DNA of 64,000 nucleotides, from NCBI GenBank assembly GCA_052387855.1, contig JBQTIT010000031.1, forward strand, positions 1-64,000. The letters are read 5' to 3'. The stretch comes from CAIYZT01 sp052387855. Its GTDB lineage: Bacteria; Pseudomonadota; Alphaproteobacteria; Rhodobacterales; Rhodobacteraceae. Shown one piece after another: positions 24,513 to 33,575 of this stretch. Position 1 is the stretch's first letter. Every line of letters starts with the position of its first letter. Both the position numbers and the translations under genes were made by a program. The notes under the pieces were generated by a model. The model had not been told where the DNA came from and did no database searches. It worked only from the letters and a program-made list of their open reading frames with translations.

Positions 24513-24881
24513 TCAGTCCTCCGTGAACAGGGCATCAAAGCCCGGCATCAGTTCAAGCCCGGTCTCTGCCGCCGAGGCATCGCTGGCCAGCAGCACGCCA
24601 AGCCCCGAGACCGCCTCGGGCTGCATATAGCCCAGCGCAAGGCCGGCAATCCCGGCCAGAACCCCGCTGGCCAGCGGCCCCGAGCCGCCGAAAAGCCCAA
24701 GAAGCCGCGACAGTGGGCCGGGCGGTGCGGGGCGGGGCGGCACTGCGGCCAGCCGCCTGCCGGCCGCCTGTACCTCTGCCTGAACCGCCGCCGCATCGGC
24801 CAGGATCCGGGCCGAAAGCCCGGGGGCAAGCCCGTCATCCTGGGCGCGGGCCTGTGCAAACAGGGTGTCAAGATCGCTCAT
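24513..24881 (-). CDS. Small single-pass protein, probable anti-sigma partner
   Basis: A 122-residue protein I do not recognise by family. The N-terminal 60 residues are helical and soluble, then one hydrophobic segment follows near residues 70-90 (SGVLAGIAGLALGYM), then a short acidic tail. This layout, a cytoplasmic head plus one helix directly after an ECF sigma gene, fits a membrane anti-sigma factor. The ATG at 24881 has GGGGGAG at good spacing; a GTG one codon earlier is possible. It begins three bases after the sigma stop. Confidence 0.6.
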   Translation of the reverse strand: MSDLDTLFAQARAQDDGLAPGLSARILADAAAVQAEVQAAGRRLAAVPPRPAPPGPLSRLLGLFGGSGPLASGVLAGIAGLALGYMQPEAVSGLGVLLASDASAAETGLELMPGFDALFTED

Positions 24882-24884
24882 CAC

Positions 24885-25478
24885 TCACTCCCCCTCGTCC
24901 TCATAGCCGATACCGGGTTTCTGGCCCGTCAGAATCGCCTGCAACGCCCTTTTTCCCCGCGCGGTCAGACTTTCGACCGCCTCCACGCCGACGGCAAGGA
25001 TCTCGGCGATCTCGGGGTTGGACATGCCCTCGATGTGGCGCAGCACCACGGCCTGGCGCTGGCGTTCGGGCAATTGTTCCAGCGCCGCGCCCAGGGCCTG
25101 CATGCGGTCGGCCTCGACCATCCCGGCCAGGGCCGTGCGGCCCGGATCGGCCGGCTCTGCCACCGCCTCGATCGGCAGCATCCCGCCGCGCCGCCGGGCA
25201 CGCAGCCGGTCGGTGCAGAGGTTGGTCGCGACGCGGTAAGCCCAGGTTCGCGGCTGCGCCTCGCCCCGGCGCCAGCCCGGCGCGGCGCGCCACAGCCGCA
25301 GCATGGTCTCTTGCGTCACATCCTCGGCCTCGGACCGGTCCGCCAGCACCCGGCCGGCATAGCGCAGGATGCCCGGCGCCAGGCGGCCCATCAGCAGGCC
25401 GGCCGCTTCGGGGTCGCCATGGGCAAAGAGGACCAGAAGGTCCTCGTCCCCGAGCCGGTCAAGACTGTCACGCGCCAT
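24885..25478 (-). CDS. ECF-type RNA polymerase sigma factor
   Basis: A 197-residue extracytoplasmic-function sigma factor. Region 2 (about residues 25-95) holds the DVTQETMLRLWR core, and region 4 (about 130-185) holds LPERQRQAVVLRHIEGMSNPEIA with its helix-turn-helix. It directs RNA polymerase to a stress regulon. The second of two close ATG codons (25478) is preferred because GGAAGG is then six bases upstream. It precedes a probable membrane anti-sigma factor and a periplasmic sensor, and follows an EF-hand protein on the same strand. Confidence 0.9.
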   Translation of the reverse strand: MARDSLDRLGDEDLLVLFAHGDPEAAGLLMGRLAPGILRYAGRVLADRSEAEDVTQETMLRLWRAAPGWRRGEAQPRTWAYRVATNLCTDRLRARRRGGMLPIEAVAEPADPGRTALAGMVEADRMQALGAALEQLPERQRQAVVLRHIEGMSNPEIAEILAVGVEAVESLTARGKRALQAILTGQKPGIGYEDEGE

Positions 25479-25555
25479 CTGCATCCTTCCGGGTTACGCC
25501 GGGACCGGGGCGGGATCAACCGAAACCGCCCCGCCCCATTGCCGGCGACGAATGC

Positions 25556-26119
<564 letters not shown>

Positions 26120-26294
26120 CTTGGTCTCCATCCTGTTTCCGCGACCCCTGCCGCGGCTTCGATGACGTTCAAACGCCGGGCCGGCGCGTTTCCGTCGCGC
26201 CCCGCCGAAAAAAACGCGCCAGGCTGCGGCGAATGCGCCGTGCCCTCTCAACATTCGGCGCCGGGCAGGCTAGATCTGCCGAAAGGAGACCGCC

Positions 26295-26696
26295 ATGACC
26301 GCATCCCCCCCGATCGAGCCGCACGACCGCGAGGTCGGCCCCGCCCTGCGCCGCGGCTGGGCCGGAATGTGCCCGCGTTGCGGCGAGGGGCGGCTTCTGC
26401 ATTCCTACCTCAAGGTCCATGACGCCTGCGCGGCTTGCGGGCAAGAGCTGCACCATCAGCGGGCCGACGATGGACCGGCCTATCTGACCATCCTGATCGC
26501 CGGCCACCTCTTGGCCCCGCTTCTGCTGTTCGTCTATTCCCGGTGGGAGCCGCAGCCGATCCCGATGGCGCTGGCCTTTACCGCTGTTTTCGTGGCGCTC
26601 TCGCTCTATCTCTTGCCGCGTCTCAAGGGCGCGCTGGTGGCCATGCAATGGGCCAAGCGCATGCATGGTTTCAGCGGCGGCCCGGCCGATGTCTGA
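26295..26696 (+). CDS. DUF983 membrane protein
   Basis: A 133-residue DUF983 protein. The N-terminus carries two CxxC knuckles (CPRCGEG and CAACGQ), likely a zinc ribbon, followed by two membrane helices (about residues 63-80 and 88-108). The function is unknown. Its last eight bases overlap the NUDIX gene, so the pair is co-translated. Confidence 0.85.
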   Translation: MTASPPIEPHDREVGPALRRGWAGMCPRCGEGRLLHSYLKVHDACAACGQELHHQRADDGPAYLTILIAGHLLAPLLLFVYSRWEPQPIPMALAFTAVFVALSLYLLPRLKGALVAMQWAKRMHGFSGGPADV

Positions 26697-27303
26697 ACCG
26701 ATTCGCCCCGCCGCGACGGTGATCCTGTGGCGCCCCTCGGCCGAGGGGCCGCAGGTTCTGATGGGTCAGCGCGGGGCGGGGTCGGCCTTCATGCCGTCGA
26801 AATACGTCTTTCCCGGCGGCGCCGTCGACCCCGAGGATCACGGCCAGACGCTGGACGCGGGCTGGTTGACGGCGCGGTGCCACGCGCGGCTGGCCGACGG
26901 GGCCTGCCCTGCCGCAGCCCTGGTCGCCGCCGCCCGGCGCGAGGTGCACGAGGAATCCGGGCTGGCGCTGACCGCCCAGCCCGGCGGGGGTGCGCTGCGG
27001 TTCGTCTTTCGCGCCATCACGCCGCCGGGCCGCACCCGCCGCTTTGACGCGCGGTTCTTTCTGGCCCCGGCCTCGGGCGCGCGGGGCGACCAGCAGGGCT
27101 TTGCCGGTGCCTCGGGCGAGCTGTCGCATCTGCACTGGATCGGACTTGGCGCGGCGCGCGCGCTGGACCTGCCCTTCATCACCGAGGTGGTACTGGCCGA
27201 GGTGGCGGCGCTCTTGCAGGGCGCCGCGCCTGATCCCCACCTTGTCGGCGTGCCGTTCTTTGACAATTCCGGTCCAGAGCCGGTCTTTCGCCGCCTGGCC
27301 TGA
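26689..27303 (+). CDS. NUDIX hydrolase
   Basis: A 204-residue NUDIX protein of the larger, CoA-pyrophosphatase/NUDT19-like group. The NUDIX helix reads AARREVHEESGLAL, with the metal-binding REVHEE core intact. Substrates in this group are nucleoside diphosphate derivatives or acyl-CoA; the exact one is unclear. The ATG at 26689 lies inside the end of the DUF983 gene. Confidence 0.85.
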   Translation: MSEPIRPAATVILWRPSAEGPQVLMGQRGAGSAFMPSKYVFPGGAVDPEDHGQTLDAGWLTARCHARLADGACPAAALVAAARREVHEESGLALTAQPGGGALRFVFRAITPPGRTRRFDARFFLAPASGARGDQQGFAGASGELSHLHWIGLGAARALDLPFITEVVLAEVAALLQGAAPDPHLVGVPFFDNSGPEPVFRRLA

Positions 27304-27309
27304 GCCGCC

Positions 27310-28230
27310 TCAGTCCACCCCGCCCTTGGCGACCGGCCAGACCGGATGCGGCACCGGGTCCTTGGGGTGAAGGAAATACCTGCGGAACACCTCGGCATAG
27401 CTGCGATAGACGTAGCCGTCATTGCGGCGCAAGAAATGATCGCGCCGCGCGGCATAGAGCGCGGGCAAGCGGTACCAGGCCAGACCGGGGTGCATGTGGT
27501 GAACCGCGTGGAAGTTGTTGTTCAGGAACAACAGCGCCAGGGGGCCACGGTCCTCGACCACCACGGTGCGGGCGCGGGGGGCCTCGTGCGCGCGGTGTTC
27601 AAGAAAGGTGCGGATGCGCAGCAGCGCCTGCCCGATATAGGCCGCGATCAGATAGGCCCACAGCGGCATGCCGGCCCAGGACAGCCACCACAGCACCGGC
27701 ACCCAGCCCGCCGCGCAAAGCGCCCAGCCCAGCATGACATCGCGCCGCCCGACGGCCATCAGCCGCGCCTCGCCCCAGAGCCAGACCCCCATCGTCATCG
27801 CCGGCCCCAGCGTCAGCCGTCCCAGCAGCGTATTGTTGAACCGCATCAGCGCCCGCAGCGGCGCCGAAAGCCGGGGCCAGACGGCCGGGTCGACAAAGTT
27901 GGATTCCGGATCGTCGTAGGGATCGGTCAGAATGGGATCGTGGTGGTGCGCCAGATGCGTGTCGCGAAAGCGCCGGTAGGGCACGACCAGCGTCAGCGCC
28001 GGAAAGACCAGCGCCTCGTTCACCAGCGGATGGGCCGTCGGATGGCCGTGCAGCGCCTCGTGCTGAAGCGAGGAAAACTGCGCGCAGAACCAGCCCGTGA
28101 CCAGGATCGACAGCGGCGCCGACACCTCCCAGGCCAGCGTGCCAAGCGCCCAGAGGCCGTAGGTGGCGGCCAGCATCGCAAGGGTCGGCCATTCGACCGA
28201 AACGGGGGCGGTGAGGTCTCGATTCGTCAT
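27310..28230 (-). CDS. Membrane fatty acid desaturase family protein
   Basis: A 306-residue integral-membrane di-iron desaturase/hydroxylase. The three histidine boxes are HEALHGH, HLAHHHD and HAVHHMHP, and about four to six hydrophobic segments lie between them. It would introduce a double bond or hydroxyl group into a lipid or carotenoid. The gene converges on the NUDIX gene six bases away. Confidence 0.85.
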   Translation of the reverse strand: MTNRDLTAPVSVEWPTLAMLAATYGLWALGTLAWEVSAPLSILVTGWFCAQFSSLQHEALHGHPTAHPLVNEALVFPALTLVVPYRRFRDTHLAHHHDPILTDPYDDPESNFVDPAVWPRLSAPLRALMRFNNTLLGRLTLGPAMTMGVWLWGEARLMAVGRRDVMLGWALCAAGWVPVLWWLSWAGMPLWAYLIAAYIGQALLRIRTFLEHRAHEAPRARTVVVEDRGPLALLFLNNNFHAVHHMHPGLAWYRLPALYAARRDHFLRRNDGYVYRSYAEVFRRYFLHPKDPVPHPVWPVAKGGVD

Positions 28231-28281
28231 GGCGCCGTTCCTATCATCCGGAAATCGGGCCGTAAATCGGCTCGGCGGTCC

Positions 28282-28788
28282 CTACCGCAGCCAAAGCGCC
28301 CTGGGGTCGTACCCGTTCCAGGCCAGGATGTCGCGCAGCGCCCGGGCACGGTCGTCCGGCAGCGCGCCCCCCCGGTTCAGCACAACGCCAAAGCTGCCCG
28401 ATGGCGTGCCAAAGACCGCCGTTCGCGCGCCCTCGTCCATCCACAAGAGCCACAGATCATCGGCCAGTCCGGGCGCGCCATAGCGCCCCGGCCCACGGGC
28501 CACCAGCGGCCCCTTGGCGGCAACCCTTTGCCCGGACAGGCACAGCCGGTAGCTGATCCGCAAGGCGCCGGGGGGGCCCGCAAAAGTGACCTCGCCCGGC
28601 GCGCAGCCATCGCCGCCAAAACCGCCGGCCTGCGCCCAGGTGCCGGCCAGTTGCGCCTCGTCCGGGGCGGCCATTGAATAGATTGGTGCATCGGCCTGCC
28701 GGAAAGGGCCGCCACCGCCGGGCGCGCCGGCGCAGCCCGCCAGGCCGACCAGCCCCGCCAGCACCACGGCGCGGATCAGTTGAGACAC
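28282..28788 (-). CDS. Lipoprotein, possibly lipocalin-like
   Basis: A 168-residue lipoprotein. The signal peptide ends in lipobox LAGC at residue 19, followed by a Gly/Ala stretch. The mature part has G-T-W-A-Q near its start and short beta-type segments, which recalls bacterial lipocalins, though the match is weak. It overlaps the upstream lipoprotein gene by 13 bases. Confidence 0.65.
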   Translation of the reverse strand: MSQLIRAVVLAGLVGLAGCAGAPGGGGPFRQADAPIYSMAAPDEAQLAGTWAQAGGFGGDGCAPGEVTFAGPPGALRISYRLCLSGQRVAAKGPLVARGPGRYGAPGLADDLWLLWMDEGARTAVFGTPSGSFGVVLNRGGALPDDRARALRDILAWNGYDPRALWLR

Positions 28789-29171
28789 AGGGTCACGCGG
28801 GCGCCGTTGTCTTGCAGGATCTCGTTGCAGCCCAAGAGCGGATCATAGGGCGCGCAGCTCATCGACCGGGCCAGGCATTCGCCCTCGCAATCGGTGCCCT
28901 TGACGCAGGTCTTGCCCGCGTCGCGCGTCGGGCGGACGCAGGCGAAAAGGTCGGTCTGTCCGGCCCTGACCCAGAGATTTCCAAGGCCCAGACAGGCCTG
29001 CCCCTCGGCCGGCAACGTGGCAGGGGGCGCTTGGGAGATCATTGCGGCATCAATGGGTTGAACCGAGATCGCCGCGCCCGTCAGCCCTTCGCCTTCGGGC
29101 GAGGTTTTCTCGTCCGGCACGCAGCCCGGCAACAGGATGACCAGACAAAGGGTCGCCGCAAGGGCTTTCAT
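28776..29171 (-). CDS. Cysteine-rich lipoprotein of unknown function
   Basis: A 131-residue protein. The signal peptide ends in lipobox LPGC at residue 16. The mature part carries about eight cysteines in the C-terminal half (CLGLGNL, CVRPTRDAGKTC, DCEGEC, SCAPYDPLLGC, LCLN), probably paired in disulfides in the periplasm. The start ATG at 29171 follows GGTGG-like upstream sequence. I recognise no family. It forms a two-gene unit with the next lipoprotein. Confidence 0.7.
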   Translation of the reverse strand: MKALAATLCLVILLPGCVPDEKTSPEGEGLTGAAISVQPIDAAMISQAPPATLPAEGQACLGLGNLWVRAGQTDLFACVRPTRDAGKTCVKGTDCEGECLARSMSCAPYDPLLGCNEILQDNGARVTLCLN

Positions 29172-29236
29172 GGTGGTTCCGCCTTCCCGGCCGCAGCAAA
29201 GCCCATCGCGGCAGCCTTGGCAAGCCGGCCCGCGTC

Positions 29237-30280
29237 TCAGAACGGCAGCGGAAAGCGGCGGTGCGCGGCGTCGATCTCGGCCAGAACCTCGTCCGAAAGA
29301 TGCAGGCCGGCGGCGCCAAGGTTGGTGCCAAGCTGCGCCAGCGAGGTGGCCCCGATGATCGGAATGCAGGGAAAGGGCCGGCGCAGGCAAAAGGCAATCG
29401 CCATCTGGGCGGGGTCAAGCCCGTGGCGCGCGGCGATGTCCAGATAGGCATCGACCGCCGCCGTCGAATGGGGCGTGATCCGCCCCGACAAGGTGGGGTT
29501 GAGCGCGCGGCGAGAGCCCGGAGGGGTGACATCGCCGGCATATTTCCCGCTCAGCATCCCGGCGCCCAGCGGCGAAAAGGCCAGAAGCGGCATCTCTTCC
29601 AGCGCGGCCAACTCGGCCCAGTCGCTGTCGAACTGCCGGCACAGCAGCGAATATTCGTTCTGCACAGAGGCCATGCGCGGCAGGCCGTGCCGGTCCGCCA
29701 GCGAGAGCCACTTGGCCGCGCCCCAGACGGTTTCGTTCGAAATTGCCAAGTGCCGGATCTTGCCCTCGGCCACGAGCTTTGCGGCTTCTTCAAGCACATC
29801 AATCATGTTCGCTTCGATCTTCAGGCGGTCCTCGCCCCGGGGGTCAAAGCGCCAGATGTTGCGAAAGTGATAGACCTCGCGGTTGGGCCAGTGCAGTTGA
29901 TACAGGTCCACATGGTCGGTGCGCAGCCGGCGCAGGCTGGCCTCAAGCGCCGCGCGCAGCCGGGCGCCGTCGATCGGCACCGAACTGGGCACAGCCGACT
30001 GCCCAGAGCCGATGACCTTGGTGGCCAGCACCACCCGGCCGCGCCCGCCCCGCGCGGCCAGCCAGGAGCCGATGATCGCTTCGGTGCGCCCGATGGTCTC
30101 GGCGCGCACGGGGTTCACCGGATACATCTCGGCCGTGTCCCAGAAAAAGGCGCCATGGTCCATCGCCATGTCCATCTGGGCATGGCCCTCGGCCTCGGTG
30201 TTCTGCGAGCCCCAGGTCATGGTGCCAAGGCAGATTTCCGGAACCACGATCCCGGTGGTTCCCAGTGTCAGCTTGCGCAT
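29237..30280 (-). CDS. Aldo/keto reductase (Tas-like)
   Basis: A 347-residue NADPH-dependent aldo/keto reductase. The catalytic tetrad is visible: Asp in FFWDTAE, Tyr in EMYPVN, Lys in LATKVIG and His in YQLHWPN. The cofactor loop near the C-terminus includes PIIGATSLAQL. It resembles E. coli Tas. The substrate is unknown. The start ATG at 30280 follows a GGAGAGACG sequence. Confidence 0.88.
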   Translation of the reverse strand: MRKLTLGTTGIVVPEICLGTMTWGSQNTEAEGHAQMDMAMDHGAFFWDTAEMYPVNPVRAETIGRTEAIIGSWLAARGGRGRVVLATKVIGSGQSAVPSSVPIDGARLRAALEASLRRLRTDHVDLYQLHWPNREVYHFRNIWRFDPRGEDRLKIEANMIDVLEEAAKLVAEGKIRHLAISNETVWGAAKWLSLADRHGLPRMASVQNEYSLLCRQFDSDWAELAALEEMPLLAFSPLGAGMLSGKYAGDVTPPGSRRALNPTLSGRITPHSTAAVDAYLDIAARHGLDPAQMAIAFCLRRPFPCIPIIGATSLAQLGTNLGAAGLHLSDEVLAEIDAAHRRFPLPF

Positions 30281-30387
30281 CGCGTCTCTCCTCTTTGGCG
30301 GCAGGTTAGGGCGCCCGCGCGGCAAGGGAAAGGGCCGCAGCGCGCGTCGGGCTTGAGAACAAATTGCGAACATCCTAGGCTGTCCCG

Positions 30388-31026
30388 ATGCCGCTGCCGA
30401 TTCTTCCCGCTCCGCATCTGTCCAGACCCTGCCCGGTGCAGCCCCTGCCGGGGGGGCTGGGCCTGGGCTTGCTGCGCGGCCGGGTGCACGAGGTTTGCGG
30501 GCCGGCGCGCCGGACGCTGGCGGCGATGATCCTGGGGCAAAGCGCGGGGCCGGTGATCTGGATCGCCCCGGCCTGGGCGCCGGAGCGGCTTTATACCGCC
30601 GGGCTGGTGGCTTACGGCGATCCGGCGCGGCTGGTCCATGTCCATCCGCGCCGGCCCGAAGACCTGCTCTGGGCGGCGGAAGAGGCGCTGCGGTCGGGCG
30701 CGGCGCCGCTTGTGGTGGCCGAACTGGCCGAGCCGCCGGGCCTGACGCCGGTGCGGCGCCTGCATCTGGCGGCCGGGGCCGGGGCCGACCTGGCGCACCA
30801 CCGGGGCCGGACGCCGCCGCTGGGCCTGCTGCTGACGCCCGGGCAAGGCGGCGCCCAGGGGGTCGAGAGCCGCTGGCATCTGGCGCCGCGCCCCTCGGGC
30901 AGCACGCTGGTCGAGGGGCACGAGGCCTGGGCCCTGTCACGCCTGCGCGCCCGGATGGAGCCGCCCGCCACCTGGCCCCTGCGCCGCGACGCGCAGGGCC
31001 GGATCACGCTGGGCGCGGCGGAATAG
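30388..31026 (+). CDS. ImuA/RecA-like protein
   Basis: A 212-residue protein resembling ImuA, a RecA-like fragment that works with ImuB and DnaE2 in SOS mutagenesis. The visible match is the N-terminal GRVHEVCGPARRTLAAM, in the place of a RecA Walker A, and the strand GPVIWIAPAWAPERLYTAGL. The Walker A lysine and GKT are missing, as in other ImuA proteins. No imuB or dnaE2 follows, so it is an orphan or a divergent relative. Confidence 0.5.
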   Translation: MPLPILPAPHLSRPCPVQPLPGGLGLGLLRGRVHEVCGPARRTLAAMILGQSAGPVIWIAPAWAPERLYTAGLVAYGDPARLVHVHPRRPEDLLWAAEEALRSGAAPLVVAELAEPPGLTPVRRLHLAAGAGADLAHHRGRTPPLGLLLTPGQGGAQGVESRWHLAPRPSGSTLVEGHEAWALSRLRARMEPPATWPLRRDAQGRITLGAAE

Positions 31027-31034
31027 CGGCGGGA

Positions 31035-31454
31035 CTACAGCCCCAGACGCGGGATCTCGATCGCCGGGCAGCGGTTCATCACCACCTGCACGCCCCGGGC
31101 CCGCGCCAGCGCGGCGGCCTCTTCGTTGACCACGCCAAGCTGCATCCAGATCACCTTGAGACCCGGAAGGACGCGCAGGGCCTCTTCGACGACCGGCAGC
31201 ACCTCTTCGCTGCGGCGAAAGATGTCAACCATGTCAACGGGCTCTGCAATATCGGCCAGCGCGCCGCGCACCGGCTCTGCCAGCCCCGAGTCCTGCCCCG
31301 CCTGCCCGGGGTTGACCGGGATCACCCGATAGCCCCGCGCCTTGAGAAAGCGCGCGACGCCGTGGCTGGGCCGGTCGGCCTTGGGCGACCAGCCGACCAG
31401 CGCGATGGTGCGGGTTCCGGTCAGGATCTGGCGGATTTCGGCGTCGGTCGGCAT
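31035..31454 (-). CDS. CoA-binding domain protein (YccU-like)
   Basis: A 139-residue single-domain Rossmann protein of the CoA_binding family. The N-terminal strand-loop IALVGWSPKADRPSHGVARFL and the strand YRVIPVNPGQAG fit, as does the final VMNRCPAIEIPRLGL. Members bind CoA-type ligands; a cellular role is not established. It converges with the ImuA-like gene eight bases away. Confidence 0.85.
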   Translation of the reverse strand: MPTDAEIRQILTGTRTIALVGWSPKADRPSHGVARFLKARGYRVIPVNPGQAGQDSGLAEPVRGALADIAEPVDMVDIFRRSEEVLPVVEEALRVLPGLKVIWMQLGVVNEEAAALARARGVQVVMNRCPAIEIPRLGL

Positions 31455-31621
31455 CGGGCGGCTCCGTTGAAAAAGGCGCCCGGCACGACGGCCGGACGCC
31501 CAGGTGTGGAACGAGGGACAGTGTCAGGCGGCGGGGCGTTCCAGACCCCGCCCATTCCCTTAGATAGGCAGCGCGGGGGCCAAAACAAAGAGCGTCGCAA
31601 AAAGTTGATGCGCCGAAGGGG

Positions 31622-32401
31622 TCAGCGCCGGCTGGCCGCATAAAGGCTCACCGCCGCCGCGTTCGACACGTTCAGGCTGCCAAAGGCCCCGGCGGCGGGG
31701 ATGCGCGCCAGCATGTCGCAGGTCTCCTTGGTCTTTTCGCGCAGACCCGGCCCCTCGGCGCCCAGCACCAGACCGATGGCGCGCGTCCCGGCGCCGGCAA
31801 TCGCCTCGGCCAGGGTCAGGTCGGCCTCGCCCTCAAGCCCGATCAGCACATAGCCGGCCTCGCGCAGCTCCTGCATCGCGTCGGCCAGGTTGCCAACCCG
31901 CAGATAGGGCTGCCGCTCCAGCGCGCCGCTGGCGGTCTTGGCCAGCGCGCCGGTTTCGGGCGCGGAGTGGTGGCGCGGCGCGATCACCGCCCGCGCCCCG
32001 AACACCTCGGCCGAACGCAGCACCGCGCCGGCGTTGTGCGGATCGGTCACCCGGTCCAAAAGCACCACCAGCGGCGCGCCATCCCCCGAGACCGCCACAT
32101 CCAGGAGCGAGCCCCAGTTCAGCGGCCGCACCTCCATCGCCGCGCCCTGATGGACCGAGCCTTCGTCGATCGGCACGTCAAAGCGGCGGGGATCGACGAT
32201 CTCGGGCACCAGCCCGCTTTGCGCAACGGCCTCTTCCAGCCGGTCAAGGGCGTTCTTGGTCAGCACCAGGCGCAGCTTCTCGCGGCGCGGATTGACCAGC
32301 GCGTCGCGCACCGCGTGCAGGCCGAACAGCCAGACGGTTTCCCGCGCCTCGCTGCGCCGCGCGCGTTCCTTGTCGATGACCCAGGTCGGTTTCGTGCCCA
32401 T
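31622..32401 (-). CDS. rlmB: 23S rRNA 2'-O-methyltransferase, RlmB/TrmH family
   Basis: A 259-residue SPOUT methyltransferase. An N-terminal substrate-binding domain (about residues 20-90) is followed by the knotted domain with motif 1 DRVTDPHNAGAVLRSA, motif 2 LVLGAEGPGLR and motif 3 SLNVSNAAAVSLY. It methylates a guanosine in 23S rRNA, G2251 in E. coli. The ATG at 32401 is preferred over an earlier GTG. It is divergent from the tRNA gene. Confidence 0.88.
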   Translation of the reverse strand: MGTKPTWVIDKERARRSEARETVWLFGLHAVRDALVNPRREKLRLVLTKNALDRLEEAVAQSGLVPEIVDPRRFDVPIDEGSVHQGAAMEVRPLNWGSLLDVAVSGDGAPLVVLLDRVTDPHNAGAVLRSAEVFGARAVIAPRHHSAPETGALAKTASGALERQPYLRVGNLADAMQELREAGYVLIGLEGEADLTLAEAIAGAGTRAIGLVLGAEGPGLREKTKETCDMLARIPAAGAFGSLNVSNAAAVSLYAASRR

Positions 32402-32499
32402 GTTCTGCCCCCGAAGACGCCTCACCCTTGGCAGGAGCCCGGGCGATTGGCAAGCCTGCCCGGGGCCGCATAAACCCGCCCCCGACGCCCGATCAACCC

Positions 32500-32528
32500 T
32501 TGACGCCCCCCCTGCCCTTGTCTATTTC
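32500..32528 (+). promoter_or_regulatory. Promoter of the tRNA gene
   Basis: TTGACG (32500-32505), 17 bases, then TATTTC (32523-32528). It would start transcription about six bases before the mature tRNA 5' end, a usual spacing for tRNA genes. Confidence 0.5.
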
Positions 32529-32540
32529 CCCGCGCAGGTT

Positions 32541-32624
32541 GGGCGATATGCTACAAGGTGTGGCAGCGGACTGTAACTCCGCCGAGGCGACTCACGCCTG
32601 GTTCGATTCCAGGATCGCCCACCA
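32541..32624 (+). tRNA. tRNA-Tyr (anticodon GTA), atypical D arm
   Basis: An 84-base cloverleaf with encoded CCA. The acceptor stem is GGGCGAT/ATCGCCC, discriminator A, anticodon stem GCGGA/TCCGC with loop CTGTAAC (anticodon GTA), T arm CCTGG-TTCGATT-CCAGG, and a 14-base variable arm as in bacterial class II tRNA-Tyr. Odd points: with a canonical two-base linker, position 8 is A instead of the near-universal U, position 14 is C instead of A, and the D stem GCTA/TGGC has a G-T pair. Shifting by one base restores U8 and A14 but breaks the discriminator. A functional tRNA-Tyr is likely. Confidence 0.75.
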
Positions 32625-32711
32625 TTCTTCCCGAACAAGTCCCCGGATCCCTGCCCCAAAGCGGCCGGCCGGGGCCGTTTACCCCGCCCCCGATCAGCGA
32701 AAGCCGGACCC

Positions 32712-33503
32712 ATGCGCTCCACCCATTTCACCCATGCCATCACCCGCCGCCCGGCCGGCTCGATCACGCGCGGTCTGCGCGCGGTGGACACCGGCAACCC
32801 GGACCTGGCGCTGATGCGGGCGCATCACGCCGATTATGTGGCCGCGCTGCGCGGCACCGGGGCCACAGTGCTGGAACTGCCCGCGCTTGAGGATTTTCCC
32901 GACAGCGTCTTTGTCGAGGATACCGCGCTTTGTCTGCCACGGGGCGCGGTGGTGATGCGGCCCGGCGCGCCCTCGCGCCTGGGCGAGGCGGCGGCCATGG
33001 CGCCGCACCTGCGGGCGCTTTACCGCGAGGTTCGCGAGATTGCCGGCGCGGACAGCTTCATCGAGGGCGGCGACATCCTGGTGACCGAGACCGAGATCCT
33101 GGTCGGCCGCTCGGCCCGCACCAATGCCGCCGGCATCGCTGAACTGGCGGGGATCATTCGCGGCTGGGGCCATTCCCTGCGTGAGGTGTTCACCCCGCCT
33201 GGGGTCCTGCATTTCAAGACCGACTGCTCGCTTCTGGATGGCGGCACCATCCTGTCCACCGAAAGGCTGGCCGCCTCGGGCTGCTTTGACGGCTACAAGG
33301 TCATTCACACCGCGCCGGGCGAAGAGCCGGCGGCCAATGCCATCCGCTTCAACGATCTGGTGATCATGGCCGCCGGGTTCCCGGCGACCGCCGACCGGGT
33401 GCGACGGGCGGGCTTTGCCGTGAAAGAGATCGGCAACAGCGAATGCGCCAGGCTGGACGGCGGCATGTCCTGCCTGTCGCTGCGCTTCTCGCCGCCCGCC
33501 TGA
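32712..33503 (+). CDS. DDAH-type dimethylarginine dimethylaminohydrolase
   Basis: A 263-residue guanidino-modifying enzyme of the pentein fold. Catalytic residues are H167 in VLHFKTDCSLLDG and C254 in DGGMSCLSLRF, with the acidic FIEGGD motif near residue 118. The size and motifs fit dimethylarginine dimethylaminohydrolase, which releases citrulline and dimethylamine; arginine deiminases are much longer. It stands alone after the tRNA gene, so the physiological substrate is uncertain. Confidence 0.85.
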   Translation: MRSTHFTHAITRRPAGSITRGLRAVDTGNPDLALMRAHHADYVAALRGTGATVLELPALEDFPDSVFVEDTALCLPRGAVVMRPGAPSRLGEAAAMAPHLRALYREVREIAGADSFIEGGDILVTETEILVGRSARTNAAGIAELAGIIRGWGHSLREVFTPPGVLHFKTDCSLLDGGTILSTERLAASGCFDGYKVIHTAPGEEPAANAIRFNDLVIMAAGFPATADRVRRAGFAVKEIGNSECARLDGGMSCLSLRFSPPA

Positions 33504-33575
33504 GCCGCCCCGGGGCCGTTTCCTTTTGCAATCCGGGCCGATCTGGGGCCAACTGGGGCAAACGGGCAGAGCAAC

